From NCBI RefSeq assembly GCF_011043735.1, contig NZ_JAAKGV010000034.1, positions 1 through 48,332 of the forward strand: a stretch of DNA of 48,332 nucleotides, read 5' to 3'. Made by a program: the position numbers and the translations under genes. Shown here piece after piece: positions 34,436-42,956 of the stretch (the stretch's first letter is position 1; every line of letters begins with the position of its first letter). The stretch comes from Methylobacterium sp. DB0501. GTDB lineage: Bacteria > Pseudomonadota > Alphaproteobacteria > Rhizobiales > Beijerinckiaceae. Below the pieces are notes generated by a model that saw only the letters and a program-made list of their open reading frames with translations, searched no databases and was not told the DNA's origin.

Positions 34436-34939
34436 ATGCCCCCCGATCCCAAGAGCCTCGATCCCAAGCGCCTGGCCCGCGATGCCAAGCGTGCCCAGGC
34501 CCAGAGGCCGGATGCCGGCATCGGCCGCGAAACCACCGGCGTCACCCGCGCCGTGCGCGCCGGCCTGCCCGTCATCCGCGAGCTGCGCGCGGCCGGCGTG
34601 ACCTGGGCTGCTATCGCCGAGGCCATGAGCGCACAAGGGGTGACACAGGGGGCGGGCAAGCCCCTGACCGCCACGCGGCTCACCGCCATCGTCACCCAGG
34701 TCGAGGCTCAAGAGCGCCGCAAGGCCGAGCGCGAGGCCCGACGCCGCGCACGGCCCGATCTCACCGTCTCGCCTGAGGCGATCTCACCCAGCCCACCCGC
34801 AACCTCGCTGCCGCCCTCAGCCACACCGGCCCCGCTGCCAGCTCGCCCTGCCCCGCCAGGACCCGGCGCGCGCGCCACGGAGGAAGAGATCCGGCGTGCC
34901 GGCCTGCACGATCTCCACCGCCTCCTGAAGAAGTCCTGA
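34436..34939 (+). CDS. DNA-binding-like protein, first gene of the ParA-like operon
   Basis: 167 residues from ATG 34436, preceded by AAGGGGC. Basic N-terminus (LDPKRLARDAKRAQAQRPDA), then an HTH-like segment (GLPVIRELRAAGVTWAAIAE then AMSAQGVTQGAGKPLTATRL), a long charged helix (EAQERRKAEREARRRARPDL) and a Pro-rich linker. The tail EEEIRRAGLHDLHRLLKKS may contact a partner. By position it resembles StbA-type genes beside the oriT of MobF plasmids. Specific family not recognised. Confidence 0.65.
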   Translation: MPPDPKSLDPKRLARDAKRAQAQRPDAGIGRETTGVTRAVRAGLPVIRELRAAGVTWAAIAEAMSAQGVTQGAGKPLTATRLTAIVTQVEAQERRKAEREARRRARPDLTVSPEAISPSPPATSLPPSATPAPLPARPAPPGPGARATEEEIRRAGLHDLHRLLKKS

Positions 34940-34952
34940 AGAAGGTCCGTCC

Positions 34953-35681
34953 ATGCCCCGCATCCTCCTCGTTGCCCAGGACAAGGGCGGCTCCGGCAAG
35001 ACCGTGCTGGTGCGCGCGCTCGCCGAGTGCCTGCCCTCCGCTCACCTGATCGAGATCGAGGCCAACCGCCGCCTGATCGAGCTGGAGGATCGCGTCAGCT
35101 TCTTCCCCGTGCGGGCCGAGCGCGGCGAGATCAACCGCACGGGTGGCGCCGCCGCGCGGGCCGAGTTCGACGGGCCGCTCAACGCCATCGCCGGAGCACA
35201 AGGGCCGGTCATCGTCGATGTCGGCGCCAACACGGCCGGCTCGCTCCTCCCGCTGATCGGCGAGGCGCAGGCGCGCTACGCTCGCCGCGGCGTCGAGTTC
35301 GCCCTCCTCGTCGTGCTCACCAGCGAACCCGGTGCGCTCGCCAACGCTCCCGTCCTGCTCGATCTGGCCCGCCCCTTCACGGCGGCGCGCTTTGCCGTGG
35401 AGAACCAGATCGAGGGTGCGATCGACTCGAAGGCTCTGAAGGCCTTTGCCAAGGATGTCACCCTGACCCGACTGGAGAAGCTCAGCCTGGATGAGCGCGC
35501 CAACGAGCTCCTGCAGAAGGGCGGCTTGCGCTTCATCGGCGAGGATCTCACGGCGGCCGAGGACAGCCTGACCGGGCGCTACGGCTTTGCCGAGGCGGGA
35601 CGCATCATCGAGGACCTCACCGGCTTCCGGTCCAAGGCCATGCAGGCCGCCGGTCCGGCCGCGCGCTGGTTGGAGGGCTGA
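34953..35681 (+). CDS. ParA/MinD-like ATPase (StbB-like by context)
   Basis: 242 residues. Deviant Walker A LLVAQDKGGSGKTVLVRALA (about residues 5-24) and a Walker B-like VIVDVGANTAGSLLPLIGEA (about 85-105). Divergent from the parA at 29229. It follows the DNA-binding-like gene by 13 bp and precedes a membrane protein by 6 bp. On MobF plasmids such as R388 a ParA-like ATPase (StbB) encoded next to oriT is required for conjugation; the same role is inferred here from position. Confidence 0.8.
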   Translation: MPRILLVAQDKGGSGKTVLVRALAECLPSAHLIEIEANRRLIELEDRVSFFPVRAERGEINRTGGAAARAEFDGPLNAIAGAQGPVIVDVGANTAGSLLPLIGEAQARYARRGVEFALLVVLTSEPGALANAPVLLDLARPFTAARFAVENQIEGAIDSKALKAFAKDVTLTRLEKLSLDERANELLQKGGLRFIGEDLTAAEDSLTGRYGFAEAGRIIEDLTGFRSKAMQAAGPAARWLEG

Positions 35682-35687
35682 GGGCGC

Positions 35688-36269
35688 ATGGCACGTCCGC
35701 CTTCTCGGACCCAGCCTTCCACGGTCGAGGCGCGCCTGCAAGCAGCGCAAGAGGCCGAGCGCGCGGCCACGCAGCGGGTGCAGCAGGCGAGCCGCGCCCG
35801 GCTGGCCGAGCTCCTGCGACTGGCGCCGCGCGAGCGTCTGACCCACCTCGACGACCCGGCTCTCATTGGTCCGGATCGGGTCAGCCTGCGCCGCTCGCTC
35901 CAGGCGAGCCTCGTCCGGCCACGCCGCCGCTGGCGGCCGGGCGGTCGGCTGCAGGCGCTCGGCCGACGTCTTGGGACAGCGCTCCTGCGCCAGCTCCTGC
36001 ACCCGGCCGTGCTCGGCCTCGTCGCCCTCGGCGGCGTCTGCCTCTCCACGGCCTGGTCCAACACACCGCGCGTAGCGATCGCGACGCAGACGCTGGCCAG
36101 CAACGTGGTCGGGCCGGACGGCCGCGTGCAGGCCTACACCGTGCCGGCCCGGAGCTGGGTCGCGGTCGAGCAGCTCGGCACCGACGTGGCGCAGATGCGG
36201 GTCTGGTATCCGGGTCAGGGCTACGGACACGGCAGAGTCTGGCGCACCGGGCTCGACTTCGCCCGATAG
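35688..36269 (+). CDS. Single-TM membrane protein with SH3-like tail
   Basis: 193 residues. A cytoplasmic N-terminal coiled coil (RLQAAQEAERAATQRVQQAS) is followed by a basic stretch (VRPRRRWRPGGRLQALGRRL) and one TM near residues 108-127 (LLHPAVLGLVALGGVCLSTA). The periplasmic C-terminus is strand-rich and Trp/Gly-bearing (SWVAVEQLGTDVAQMRVWYP). It ends the ParA-like operon and probably anchors it to the membrane near the transfer channel; that is inference. Confidence 0.7.
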   Translation: MARPPSRTQPSTVEARLQAAQEAERAATQRVQQASRARLAELLRLAPRERLTHLDDPALIGPDRVSLRRSLQASLVRPRRRWRPGGRLQALGRRLGTALLRQLLHPAVLGLVALGGVCLSTAWSNTPRVAIATQTLASNVVGPDGRVQAYTVPARSWVAVEQLGTDVAQMRVWYPGQGYGHGRVWRTGLDFAR

Positions 36270-36358
36270 ACCGACCAGCCCTGGTCCATCCTCGCCCGAG
36301 CCGCCCGGGAGGCTGAGGCCCTCGCGCGAGGACTGCCGAACGGTCCCGGGGACCGCCT

Positions 36359-38062
36359 TCAGGCGGTCGCCCGCACCGGCGCCACCGGATCGAGCAGGCC
36401 GGCAAAGCGCGCGTCACGGTGAGCGAAGGTCTTGCGCAGCTTGAGCGGGTCGGTGGTGTAGGCCGCGCTGTTGAGGAAGACCAGGCTGTGGCGCTGGGTC
36501 AGGCGAGCGAGCTCGGAGGCTGGCACCAGCGCTTCAGGTCCGGGCGCCACGCTCTTCGTCTCCCGGCCGGTAGTCGGATCACGCGAGATCGTCTCCTGCA
36601 CGCCCGTGAAGGTGCCGAGCGCGTTCGACCAGCGCTCGCGCTCGGCACCCTGCGCGCCCGAGAGGTTGAACAGCATCAGTGCCTCGGCCGTATCGCGCAG
36701 GATGGCCGCACCCGCCTCACCATAGGTGTCGACGATCTGCGCCTCCGATTGCCAGAAGGTCCACAACGACACGCCGTAGCCCGGCAGCTCGCCGGCCCCG
36801 CGCAGGACCGCGTCGAAGCGCCCGAGCACGTAGGCCTCGTCGATGATGACCAGAAGGCGCTCGGCGACAGGCCTGCGCCGCACGGTGCTGAACAGGGCAG
36901 CGAGCAGCCAGCGCACGTAGGGCGCCATCTCCTTGCGGCGATCGTCGGCCGGCAGCACGATGTAGAGGTCGGCGTCGCCCGCGCAAAGCGCGTTGAGGCG
37001 GAAGCTATGACCGGTCACGATCCTCTGCATGCGCGGGTCGAGCATCCAGCTGAAGCCCTGCGCTGCGGTCGTGAGAATGCTGGCGCGGCTCTTCTCGTCG
37101 TCGGAGTCGAGGATGCCGCGCGCGTCGCAGGCGACCGCGTCGCCGTGCCCCTCGAGCGCCGCGCGCAGCGCCTCGGGATCGCGCACCAGGGCGGCGGCCT
37201 CGGGCGCACCCTGTCCGGCCCGGATCACGCATTGTAGCGCTGCCACGATGAGGACACCGGCTCGGTCGCGGAAGAAGGCACCGGCGTCGCTGGTCTGGCC
37301 GGTCTCCGGCAGGAGGGCACGGGCCATGCTCTGCAGTTCCAGCACGTCCTCGGGATCGAGGCCGAGCAGCGGGTCCCAGCGATCCGTGCCGTGGGCGAGG
37401 CTGAGCGGATCGAGCACATAGACCGTCTGACCCATGCTCTCGCGCCGTCGGCGTACGGCGCGCACGACGTCGCCCTTGGGGTCGATCACCACGGCGGGGC
37501 CGGCCCAGGCCTCCGGTTCGGGGAAGGCGAGGTTGGGCAGGATCAAGCCGCTGGTCTTGCCCGTGCGTGGTGGCGCGATGGTGAGCAGGTTACCCTCGAC
37601 CTGTACGCGCACCGCTCGGCCCGTATCCGGATCGAGGCCGAGCTCGATGCCCTTGCGCATGCGGGCGAGCGCGCGCGGCGAGGCGAACTGCGCGTCGCCG
37701 AAGCGGCGCAGACGGTGGCGCAGTGGCACGAGGCGTCCGCCCATCAGAATGAGGCTGCCGAGCGCAATGGCGGCTCCCCAGACGAGGACGAAGGCCTCGC
37801 GGCCGCCGCCGGGGAGCGCCTGCGCGCGGCCGAGCGCCATGTTGAGATAAGTGCCGGCTATGCGGACAAAGGCGGCGAGCCAAGCGCGCAGGCCGCTGCC
37901 CTCCGGCGTGAACCAGTCGGCCGGGGTTCCTCGCAAGGCCGGCCAGACCCGCGCGTCGAGGCCGTGGCTCGCGAGATACGCGGCCGGGTAGCCGAGCAGG
38001 AAAGTGGCGAGCACGACAACGAGGACGAGGCCGGCGCGGAGAGGAAGGTCGGGGCGATGCAT
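36359..38062 (-). CDS. Type IV coupling protein (VirD4/TraG family)
   Basis: 567 residues. Two N-terminal TM helices (AGLVLVVVLATFLLGYPAAY; FVLVWGAAIALGSLILMGG) then the ATPase: Walker A LTIAPPRTGKTSGLILPNLA, Walker B ERLLVIIDEAYVLGRFDAVL, and GPAVVIDPKGDVVRAVRRRR, characteristic of VirD4/TraG. It brings the relaxosome to a mating channel and is shorter than TraD-type proteins at the C-terminus. It converges with the ParA-like operon. No other T4SS gene is present, so the channel must be supplied by another plasmid or by the chromosome. Confidence 0.95.
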   Translation of the reverse strand: MHRPDLPLRAGLVLVVVLATFLLGYPAAYLASHGLDARVWPALRGTPADWFTPEGSGLRAWLAAFVRIAGTYLNMALGRAQALPGGGREAFVLVWGAAIALGSLILMGGRLVPLRHRLRRFGDAQFASPRALARMRKGIELGLDPDTGRAVRVQVEGNLLTIAPPRTGKTSGLILPNLAFPEPEAWAGPAVVIDPKGDVVRAVRRRRESMGQTVYVLDPLSLAHGTDRWDPLLGLDPEDVLELQSMARALLPETGQTSDAGAFFRDRAGVLIVAALQCVIRAGQGAPEAAALVRDPEALRAALEGHGDAVACDARGILDSDDEKSRASILTTAAQGFSWMLDPRMQRIVTGHSFRLNALCAGDADLYIVLPADDRRKEMAPYVRWLLAALFSTVRRRPVAERLLVIIDEAYVLGRFDAVLRGAGELPGYGVSLWTFWQSEAQIVDTYGEAGAAILRDTAEALMLFNLSGAQGAERERWSNALGTFTGVQETISRDPTTGRETKSVAPGPEALVPASELARLTQRHSLVFLNSAAYTTDPLKLRKTFAHRDARFAGLLDPVAPVRATA

Positions 38063-38230
38063 GGCGATGGCATAGAGCCGGAGGCTTGAGCATACTGGAT
38101 ACGGCGTAGCTCAACCTTGAGCGAACTCACAAAGCAACTGTTGACCACCTTGATCGGAGCGGGACCGGAGACAACGCTTCGTTAGAGTTGCCCTTGTCAT
38201 AGAGCGGCCGGCACACACGATCGAGCTGCG

Positions 38231-38776
38231 ATGACCCAGTCCCTTCCCTCCGCCCTGACCCTCTCGTTGCTCATGCTGACTGCTCTGGCCGCGCCGGCGT
38301 CAGCCCAGGAGGCACCGCCGCTCGCAGTTGACGATCCGGCTCTGATTCAGGCGGCCAGGAACGCCTGTCGGCTCGATCGGATGCGCACGCCCTGGCTTTT
38401 TGGTCTCGAGTCGATGTTCGACCACCTGAAGGAGCCTAACCGGAGGCAGTACGATGCCTGGCTTGTCGAGTATAACCGCTTCATTGAAACGCGGCAGGAT
38501 CAGATCTTGGTGCGCTTTGCCGAGCAGATGCACAGCCGGCAGCGTCACCGGATCCTCTACAGCGATGCCGAGTGCAAAATCCTGGTTCCGGCCTACGGCC
38601 TGGCCTGGACAGCTTCGCACATCGACGTGCGGCCTGGCGACATCAAGAACGGTTGGCTCGTGAGTTCCTGTGACATGCGTCCGTGCGTTGGGCGGCCGCT
38701 CGACGAAATTCCAGAGAAGTGCAACATCGCCCCTCTGTCTGATACCTACGTGAAGGACTGCAACAAGCCTGAGTGA
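38231..38776 (+). CDS. Exported hypothetical protein
   Basis: 181 residues. Signal peptide (LPSALTLSLLMLTALAAPAS, cleavage before QEAPP). Mature part: ALIQAARNACRLDRMRTPWL then YDAWLVEYNRFIETRQDQIL, with Cys in RNACRL, DAECKI, SSCDMR, RPCVGR, EKCNI and KDCNK: six cysteines, so probably three disulphides. No TM or known fold recognised. It is transcribed away from the coupling-protein gene. It might act in the periplasm during transfer but nothing in the sequence shows this. Confidence 0.7.
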   Translation: MTQSLPSALTLSLLMLTALAAPASAQEAPPLAVDDPALIQAARNACRLDRMRTPWLFGLESMFDHLKEPNRRQYDAWLVEYNRFIETRQDQILVRFAEQMHSRQRHRILYSDAECKILVPAYGLAWTASHIDVRPGDIKNGWLVSSCDMRPCVGRPLDEIPEKCNIAPLSDTYVKDCNKPE

Positions 38777-38819
38777 ACGCGAGATAGTCAAGCAGGCGAG
38801 AGGGCTAGATCATCAGTTC

Positions 38820-39277
38820 GACACGCTGTTGGTCGGTCGGAACAGACTGGGAATGCTCGATTTCTATGGTTCTTGCTCGTTTTTCGTGGATCACGTGGCG
38901 AGGGTCATGTGGCGCTTCAGGGGCTATAGACCTGCCCGTCCTTAGCATGGCTGCTTGACGAGCTTGAGCCGGTTTATCTGGCCTCCGGCGTGACCGCTGC
39001 TCTAGGGCTCTGTCAAAGCAGCCCTCATGGCAGCGATGTCCCCGTCCAGTCCCGCGGCGAATGTCGCGAAGGCGGGGTCGCTGCAAGCCCGTGCCTGCCT
39101 AATCCAGGCGCCGATGTCCGCAGCGCTGTCCTCGCCCTGGTTGCTGATCCTATGGCAGGGCTTGGCTATTGAGCGGGCGGTCAGCAAGTTCTTGTCGATG
39201 TTCGCGCGCGGATTGAAGAATAAACCTTCGCCATTGCGGCCCCGCCCGCAGATCCAAATTGGGAAGCGGCTGCGCAT
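38820..39277 (-). pseudogene. ISL3-family transposase C-terminal remnant
   Basis: The minus-strand frame reads DIGAWIRQARACSDPAFATF then AAGLDGDIAAMRAALTEP, the segment before the last catalytic residue in ISL3 transposases. After a break, GGQINRLKLVKQ followed by a stop and GRAGL corresponds to EGQINRLKLVKRxMYGRAGF. Several frameshifts and stops; the N-terminal two-thirds are missing. Its left end reaches about 38820. Confidence 0.7.
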
Positions 39278-39464
39278 GAGTATGATTGAGGCAGAACACG
39301 ATGGTTATTGAGTCTCAACACGTTCATGGTCACCGATTTAATTTTCAAACGCCTAGATCCTGCTCATACGACTTCGGATATAATATAACATCTTGTTTGA
39401 TATTGGATTACAACGTTCTCGCCGTTGTGCTGATTGGACCTGATGTAGAGCATCCGTCCGCACA
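39278..39464. other. AT-rich spacer
   Basis: No gene. The stretch 39330-39420 is AT-rich. It lies downstream of the antitoxin gene. Confidence 0.4.
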
Positions 39465-39791
39465 CTAAGACGCGAGAGCTCGGCGCACAGCATCTGGCTC
39501 ACGCTCGATCACGCGTAAGAGCGTCTGCATCGCGGCGTCAGGTCGACGTCGCCCTTGTTCGTAAGCTTCCATCGTCCTCGCCGAGATCCGAAATTGCCGC
39601 TCGAACTCCTTCGTCGATGGAGCCACCTTGCGCCTGATCGCCTGCACCCGCTCGGGCGTCAGTACATCATCGGGCACCTCATAGCTCTCGGCTTCGACCT
39701 CACCGCGCAGGTAGGCGGCCATCTCCTGAAAGGCCTCGACCAGATCGTCACCGACCCGGGAGCCGGCAGGCTGCTGAGGGCTCTGCGTCAT
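39465..39791 (-). CDS. HigA/NadS-type antitoxin (XRE HTH)
   Basis: 108 residues. The helical N-terminus (VGDDLVEAFQEMAAYLRGEV) probably contacts the toxin. The XRE-type HTH is APSTKEFERQFRISARTMEA then YEQGRRRPDAAMQTLLRVIE. Role: neutralises the RelE-like toxin and represses the operon. ATG 39791 overlaps the toxin's stop by four bases. Toxin-first order is typical of HigBA-like systems. Confidence 0.88.
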   Translation of the reverse strand: MTQSPQQPAGSRVGDDLVEAFQEMAAYLRGEVEAESYEVPDDVLTPERVQAIRRKVAPSTKEFERQFRISARTMEAYEQGRRRPDAAMQTLLRVIEREPDAVRRALAS

Positions 39792-40117
39792 GATTCGACT
39801 CCTTTGATGCTCGCGATCGCTTCGAGGATCGCCTTGCGTTGCTCCGGTGAGAGGTCATCCCGCTCATTCTTCGGGTAGGCCGTCATCATGAACAGCACGC
39901 CTGGCGCGACCGCGACGTAGTAGACGGTGCGCCCACCCCCGCTCTTTCCACGTCCAGGCAGAGGGAAACGCGCTTTACGAGCCCCACGTAGACCACGGAT
40001 CATGGGGTGCGCTTCAGGGGCTCGGACGATCGACAATTCGATCGCAGCCTGAGCCTCCTCGCTGAGCCCCATGCTCCTCATCGCCCGGACATAGGGCTTC
40101 AGCCGGACGACTTTCAT
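39788..40117 (-). CDS. RelE/HigB-type toxin
   Basis: 109 residues (MKVVRLKPYVRAMRSMGLSE). The RelE-fold core is visible in GARKARFPLPGRGKSGGGRT, VYYVAVAPGVLFMMTAYPKN and ERDDLSPEQRKAILEAIAS. This is the family that cleaves ribosome-bound mRNA or binds the ribosome. Conserved basic residues (Arg in RKARF, Lys in GRGKSGGGR) and an aromatic pair (YY) fit the class. Upstream, CTACAT...ATTGTAG at 40128-40154 is an imperfect palindrome suited to antitoxin binding. Plasmid-stabilising pair. Confidence 0.88.
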   Translation of the reverse strand: MKVVRLKPYVRAMRSMGLSEEAQAAIELSIVRAPEAHPMIRGLRGARKARFPLPGRGKSGGGRTVYYVAVAPGVLFMMTAYPKNERDDLSPEQRKAILEAIASIKGVES

Positions 40118-40293
40118 GACCCCATACTACATCAACACGTTACGACATTGTAGGGGTTCGCGCTAACTTCCATGCCTCACGAACGACGCGTGGGGATGCG
40201 CTTTGAGCGACCACGGCCTTTTCCGGCAGGAGGTCGCAACCTTTGGTGTGGCCTGATCAGGGAGAGCTTTTGTCCGAGCCTTGCCTGTTTCCC

Positions 40294-41463
40294 TCAAATC
40301 AGCCGGACGGCCTTGCCCCTGTCGATCTCGGCCTCATTGTAGTAGCGCGCCGCCTGCTGCACCGAGCGGTGCTGGGACAGTTGCATCGCTTCGGGCAGCG
40401 GTACGCCCTGCTTCCCCGCCTCGGTCATGAACCCCGACCGTAAACCGTGAGCCGAGAACAGCGCCGGGTCGAGCCCGGCCCGGGCGCAACGCGCCTTCAG
40501 GATGGCGTTCACGCTCTGCGGGTCGAGCGCCGCCGTGCCGAGCCGCCCCCAACGGTCGATCCGCCGGAACACCGCCCCGCTCTCGATCTTGGCGAGGGCC
40601 AGCCAGTCGAGCAGAGCCGTGGCGGCGCGCCCGATCACCACCACACGGGCGTCGTCGTCCGCCGTCGTGGTCTTGGTGCGTCCGAGCCGGATCGTGATCT
40701 TCGCGACCATCGGGCTGTCCGGATCGGCCGGATCGCGCGGCACGGGCGCCTCGTGCGTCAGATCTTCGATCCGCAAGGAGGCAACCTCGGCCCGGCGTCG
40801 GCCGCCGGAAGCGAAGGCGACCAGCAACAGCGCCTTGTCACGCGCATCGACCAGGCGATGCTCGTACAGGCAGGTAGCGAGCAATTGCTCGATCACCGCG
40901 GCGGTGACCGCCCGCGCGCTCTTGCGGGTGCGAGGCCGGCGGTTGGCCCGGACAGCGAGGGAGAGGGCGGTGCGAAGGCGCGGGCCCTTGAAGGGCCCTT
41001 CGACGCCGCGGAAGCGGTGGAGAGTCGACCAATGGGCGAGGCGCCGGCGCACGGTCGAGACCGCGTGCGGGCCGGCGACCCGCAGCAGGCCGCGGGCCCG
41101 CAGGTCATCTTCGACGGTGCTGGGCATGCCGTGGCGCGGGTCGCTCTCGCGCTCGGCCGGGTCCCAGAGGTGATGGGCGACGAATTTCAGCGCCAAAACC
41201 TCGGTCGCCGGCCAGGGCAGAGGGTGGCCGGTGGCCGCGAGGCACCAGGCCTCGAGGTAGCCGAGGTCGGAAGCGAGCGCCCGCAGCGTGTTCTTGCCCA
41301 TGCCGGAGCGGGCGAGGTGCGTGAGGGTGGCGGCGTCCTCGTCGGTGACGAGGGCGGCGAGTCGCTCACGAGCGTCGAAGGGGAGGAGGCCGGCGAGGGC
41401 GTCGAGGTCGCGCTCCCGGGCGAGGGTGGGATCGGGGAGGAGGGCAGGGATGGGATCGGACAT
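40294..41463 (-). CDS. Tyrosine recombinase/integrase
   Basis: 389 residues from ATG 41463 (ATG 41484 would add seven). SAM-like core-binding domain (MGKNTLRALASDLGYLEAWC) then the catalytic domain with all key residues: Arg in FASGGRRRAEVASLRIEDL, Lys in IRLGRTKTTTADDD, HxxR in LFSAHGLRSGFMTEAG, second His in LSQHRSVQQAARYYNEAE and the Tyr there. It recombines DNA at a core site; on plasmids such enzymes resolve dimers or mediate integration. Divergent from the RHE_PE00001-type gene across a 180-bp region containing a candidate core site. Confidence 0.93.
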   Translation of the reverse strand: MSDPIPALLPDPTLARERDLDALAGLLPFDARERLAALVTDEDAATLTHLARSGMGKNTLRALASDLGYLEAWCLAATGHPLPWPATEVLALKFVAHHLWDPAERESDPRHGMPSTVEDDLRARGLLRVAGPHAVSTVRRRLAHWSTLHRFRGVEGPFKGPRLRTALSLAVRANRRPRTRKSARAVTAAVIEQLLATCLYEHRLVDARDKALLLVAFASGGRRRAEVASLRIEDLTHEAPVPRDPADPDSPMVAKITIRLGRTKTTTADDDARVVVIGRAATALLDWLALAKIESGAVFRRIDRWGRLGTAALDPQSVNAILKARCARAGLDPALFSAHGLRSGFMTEAGKQGVPLPEAMQLSQHRSVQQAARYYNEAEIDRGKAVRLI

Positions 41464-41540
41464 CGCGGATGGGTGCTTCAGCACGGGGCTTGAGCCGCAT
41501 TGGAGCGGAGTTTCGGCCGCGCGTCCATCACCACCGATAA
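41446..41540. repeat. Integrase 5' region, copy A of a diverged repeat
   Basis: Covers the first codons of the integrase gene and its upstream non-coding DNA. Shared with copy B at 43796-43902: the blocks GAGGGCAGG..GGGATCGG, GCCGCATTxGAGCxGA and CCGCxxTCCATxA, then CGATAAG, occur in the same order. Confidence 0.6.
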
Positions 41541-41569
41541 GGGGACATTATCAATGGTCAGAGTGTCCC

Positions 41570-41593
41570 TCGCGCACTCGTACAGGTGCGCGA
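41570..41593. promoter_or_regulatory. Candidate recombinase core site (8-bp arms, 8-bp spacer)
   Basis: TCGCGCAC (41570-41577) and GTGCGCGA (41586-41593) are perfect inverted arms separated by TCGTACAG. Arms of this length around a 6-8 bp spacer are the layout of a tyrosine-recombinase crossover site. It lies between the integrase and the divergent gene. Just upstream GGGACA...TGTCCC (41542-41547, 41564-41569) is another inverted pair, possibly an operator. Confidence 0.45.
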
Positions 41594-41643
41594 AGCGAAA
41601 TGCCCAATCGCTTCCGTCGTGGTGTGCTGATACAGCTCTGGCA

Positions 41644-42738
41644 ATGGTTTATCGCCTGCTAGAGCCGTTCCCCTGGGCCGCCCTCGCCCCGCCGCTGGCT
41701 GCCGCCGAGGACGCGCTGGCCCGCCTCGACCAACACCTCGCCACCAGCCCCATCCGCCACGGCTGGGCCGCCCGCACCGCCTTCGCCGACGCCTGCGCCA
41801 GCCTCGCCCTCCAGGGCGACCTCGTGCTCCTCGAAGATCTCGTCCTTCACGATGCCGGCCGCGACCGGCACGCCCCCTCCCAGGAGCTCACCCGCGCACA
41901 CGCGGTCCTGCGCACCCGCCGCCGTATCTCCGCCGCCGAGCCCGGCTGGGCCACCAGTCCCGCCGGCCTCGCCTCTCTGTCCGAGGATCCGGATGGGGCA
42001 GGGGGCCAGGACGCGATCCCGGCACCCGCCGCGCCGTCCATTGACACGGCAGAAGGGGATCTCCCGGAGGTCGACGACGCCTTCTCCGCCGAGCTCGCCG
42101 ACATCGACGCCCTGATCGCCCGCTCCAGCCGCCGCCTCGCCGACACCGGCCCGGTGAGGGAGAAGTCCCCGCTCGTCTACGATCCAGCCTGGGGCGAGAC
42201 CGAACGCCTCGCCGCCTGGCGCCACGCCGTCGCCGACACCCGCAGCTTGCCGCCGCTCCTCGCCGCCACCATTGCGGTCGACGCCTGGACCGCCCTCGAG
42301 CCGCTCCAGCATCGCGCCTGGCTCGGGCCGCTCCTCGCCGCCGACTTCCTGCGCGCTCGCGACAAGGCCCGACACCACCTGCCCGCCCTCGCCAGTGCCC
42401 TGCGCCGCGTGCCCCGGGACCGCTGGCTCTCACGCGATCCGCAGGCCCGCTGGCTCGCCATCCTCGACGCCGTCACCGCGGGGGCCGAGCAAAGCATGAG
42501 GGATCACGACCGCTGGATGCTGGCGCGCGAGGGGTTGTTGCTCAAGGTGCGGGGAAGGAGGGGGAGTTCCAGCCTGCCCCGCCTCATCGACCTCGTGCTG
42601 GCCCGCCCGCTGGTCTCGGCCACCACCATCGCGGACGAACTCGGCGTGACGCCGCGTGCCGCCCAGACGCTGGTCGCCGAGCTCGGCCTGCGCGAGCTCA
42701 CCGGTCGAGGACGTTATCGGGCTTGGGGGATCTTGTAA
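41644..42738 (+). CDS. RHE_PE00001-family protein (DUF1612, C-terminal HTH)
   Basis: 364 residues from ATG 41644. The N-terminal part opens MVYRLLEPFPWAALAPPLAA; conserved segments include RHGWAARTAFADACASLALQ, GDLVLLEDLVLHDAGRD and LVYDPAWGETERLAAWR. The C-terminus is a winged HTH (LVSATTIADELGVTPRAAQT then LVAELGLRELTGRGRYRAWG). The layout matches RHE_PE00001-type proteins repeatedly found on rhizobial and methylobacterial plasmids, function unknown. It is divergent from the integrase, so it may regulate or assist it. Confidence 0.85.
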   Translation: MVYRLLEPFPWAALAPPLAAAEDALARLDQHLATSPIRHGWAARTAFADACASLALQGDLVLLEDLVLHDAGRDRHAPSQELTRAHAVLRTRRRISAAEPGWATSPAGLASLSEDPDGAGGQDAIPAPAAPSIDTAEGDLPEVDDAFSAELADIDALIARSSRRLADTGPVREKSPLVYDPAWGETERLAAWRHAVADTRSLPPLLAATIAVDAWTALEPLQHRAWLGPLLAADFLRARDKARHHLPALASALRRVPRDRWLSRDPQARWLAILDAVTAGAEQSMRDHDRWMLAREGLLLKVRGRRGSSSLPRLIDLVLARPLVSATTIADELGVTPRAAQTLVAELGLRELTGRGRYRAWGIL

Positions 42739-42956
42739 GCCGCTCGCCATCGACCGGAATCAAATCGTGAGAGCGGCGCGCCCTAAAAAGTATTTCTGCA
42801 CGGGGGTGACCGCGTGCGCTAGATTGCTGATGAGCCAGCCTATTCCGTCGATGGCTGGGGATTGGCCTCTGGCAGGCACTTGCTCAAGGCTCGTGAACCT
42901 TCATAAAACTTTCCCTGTTCGGATCTGGAAAGATCCTCGTATCAGAAAGAAGTGAC

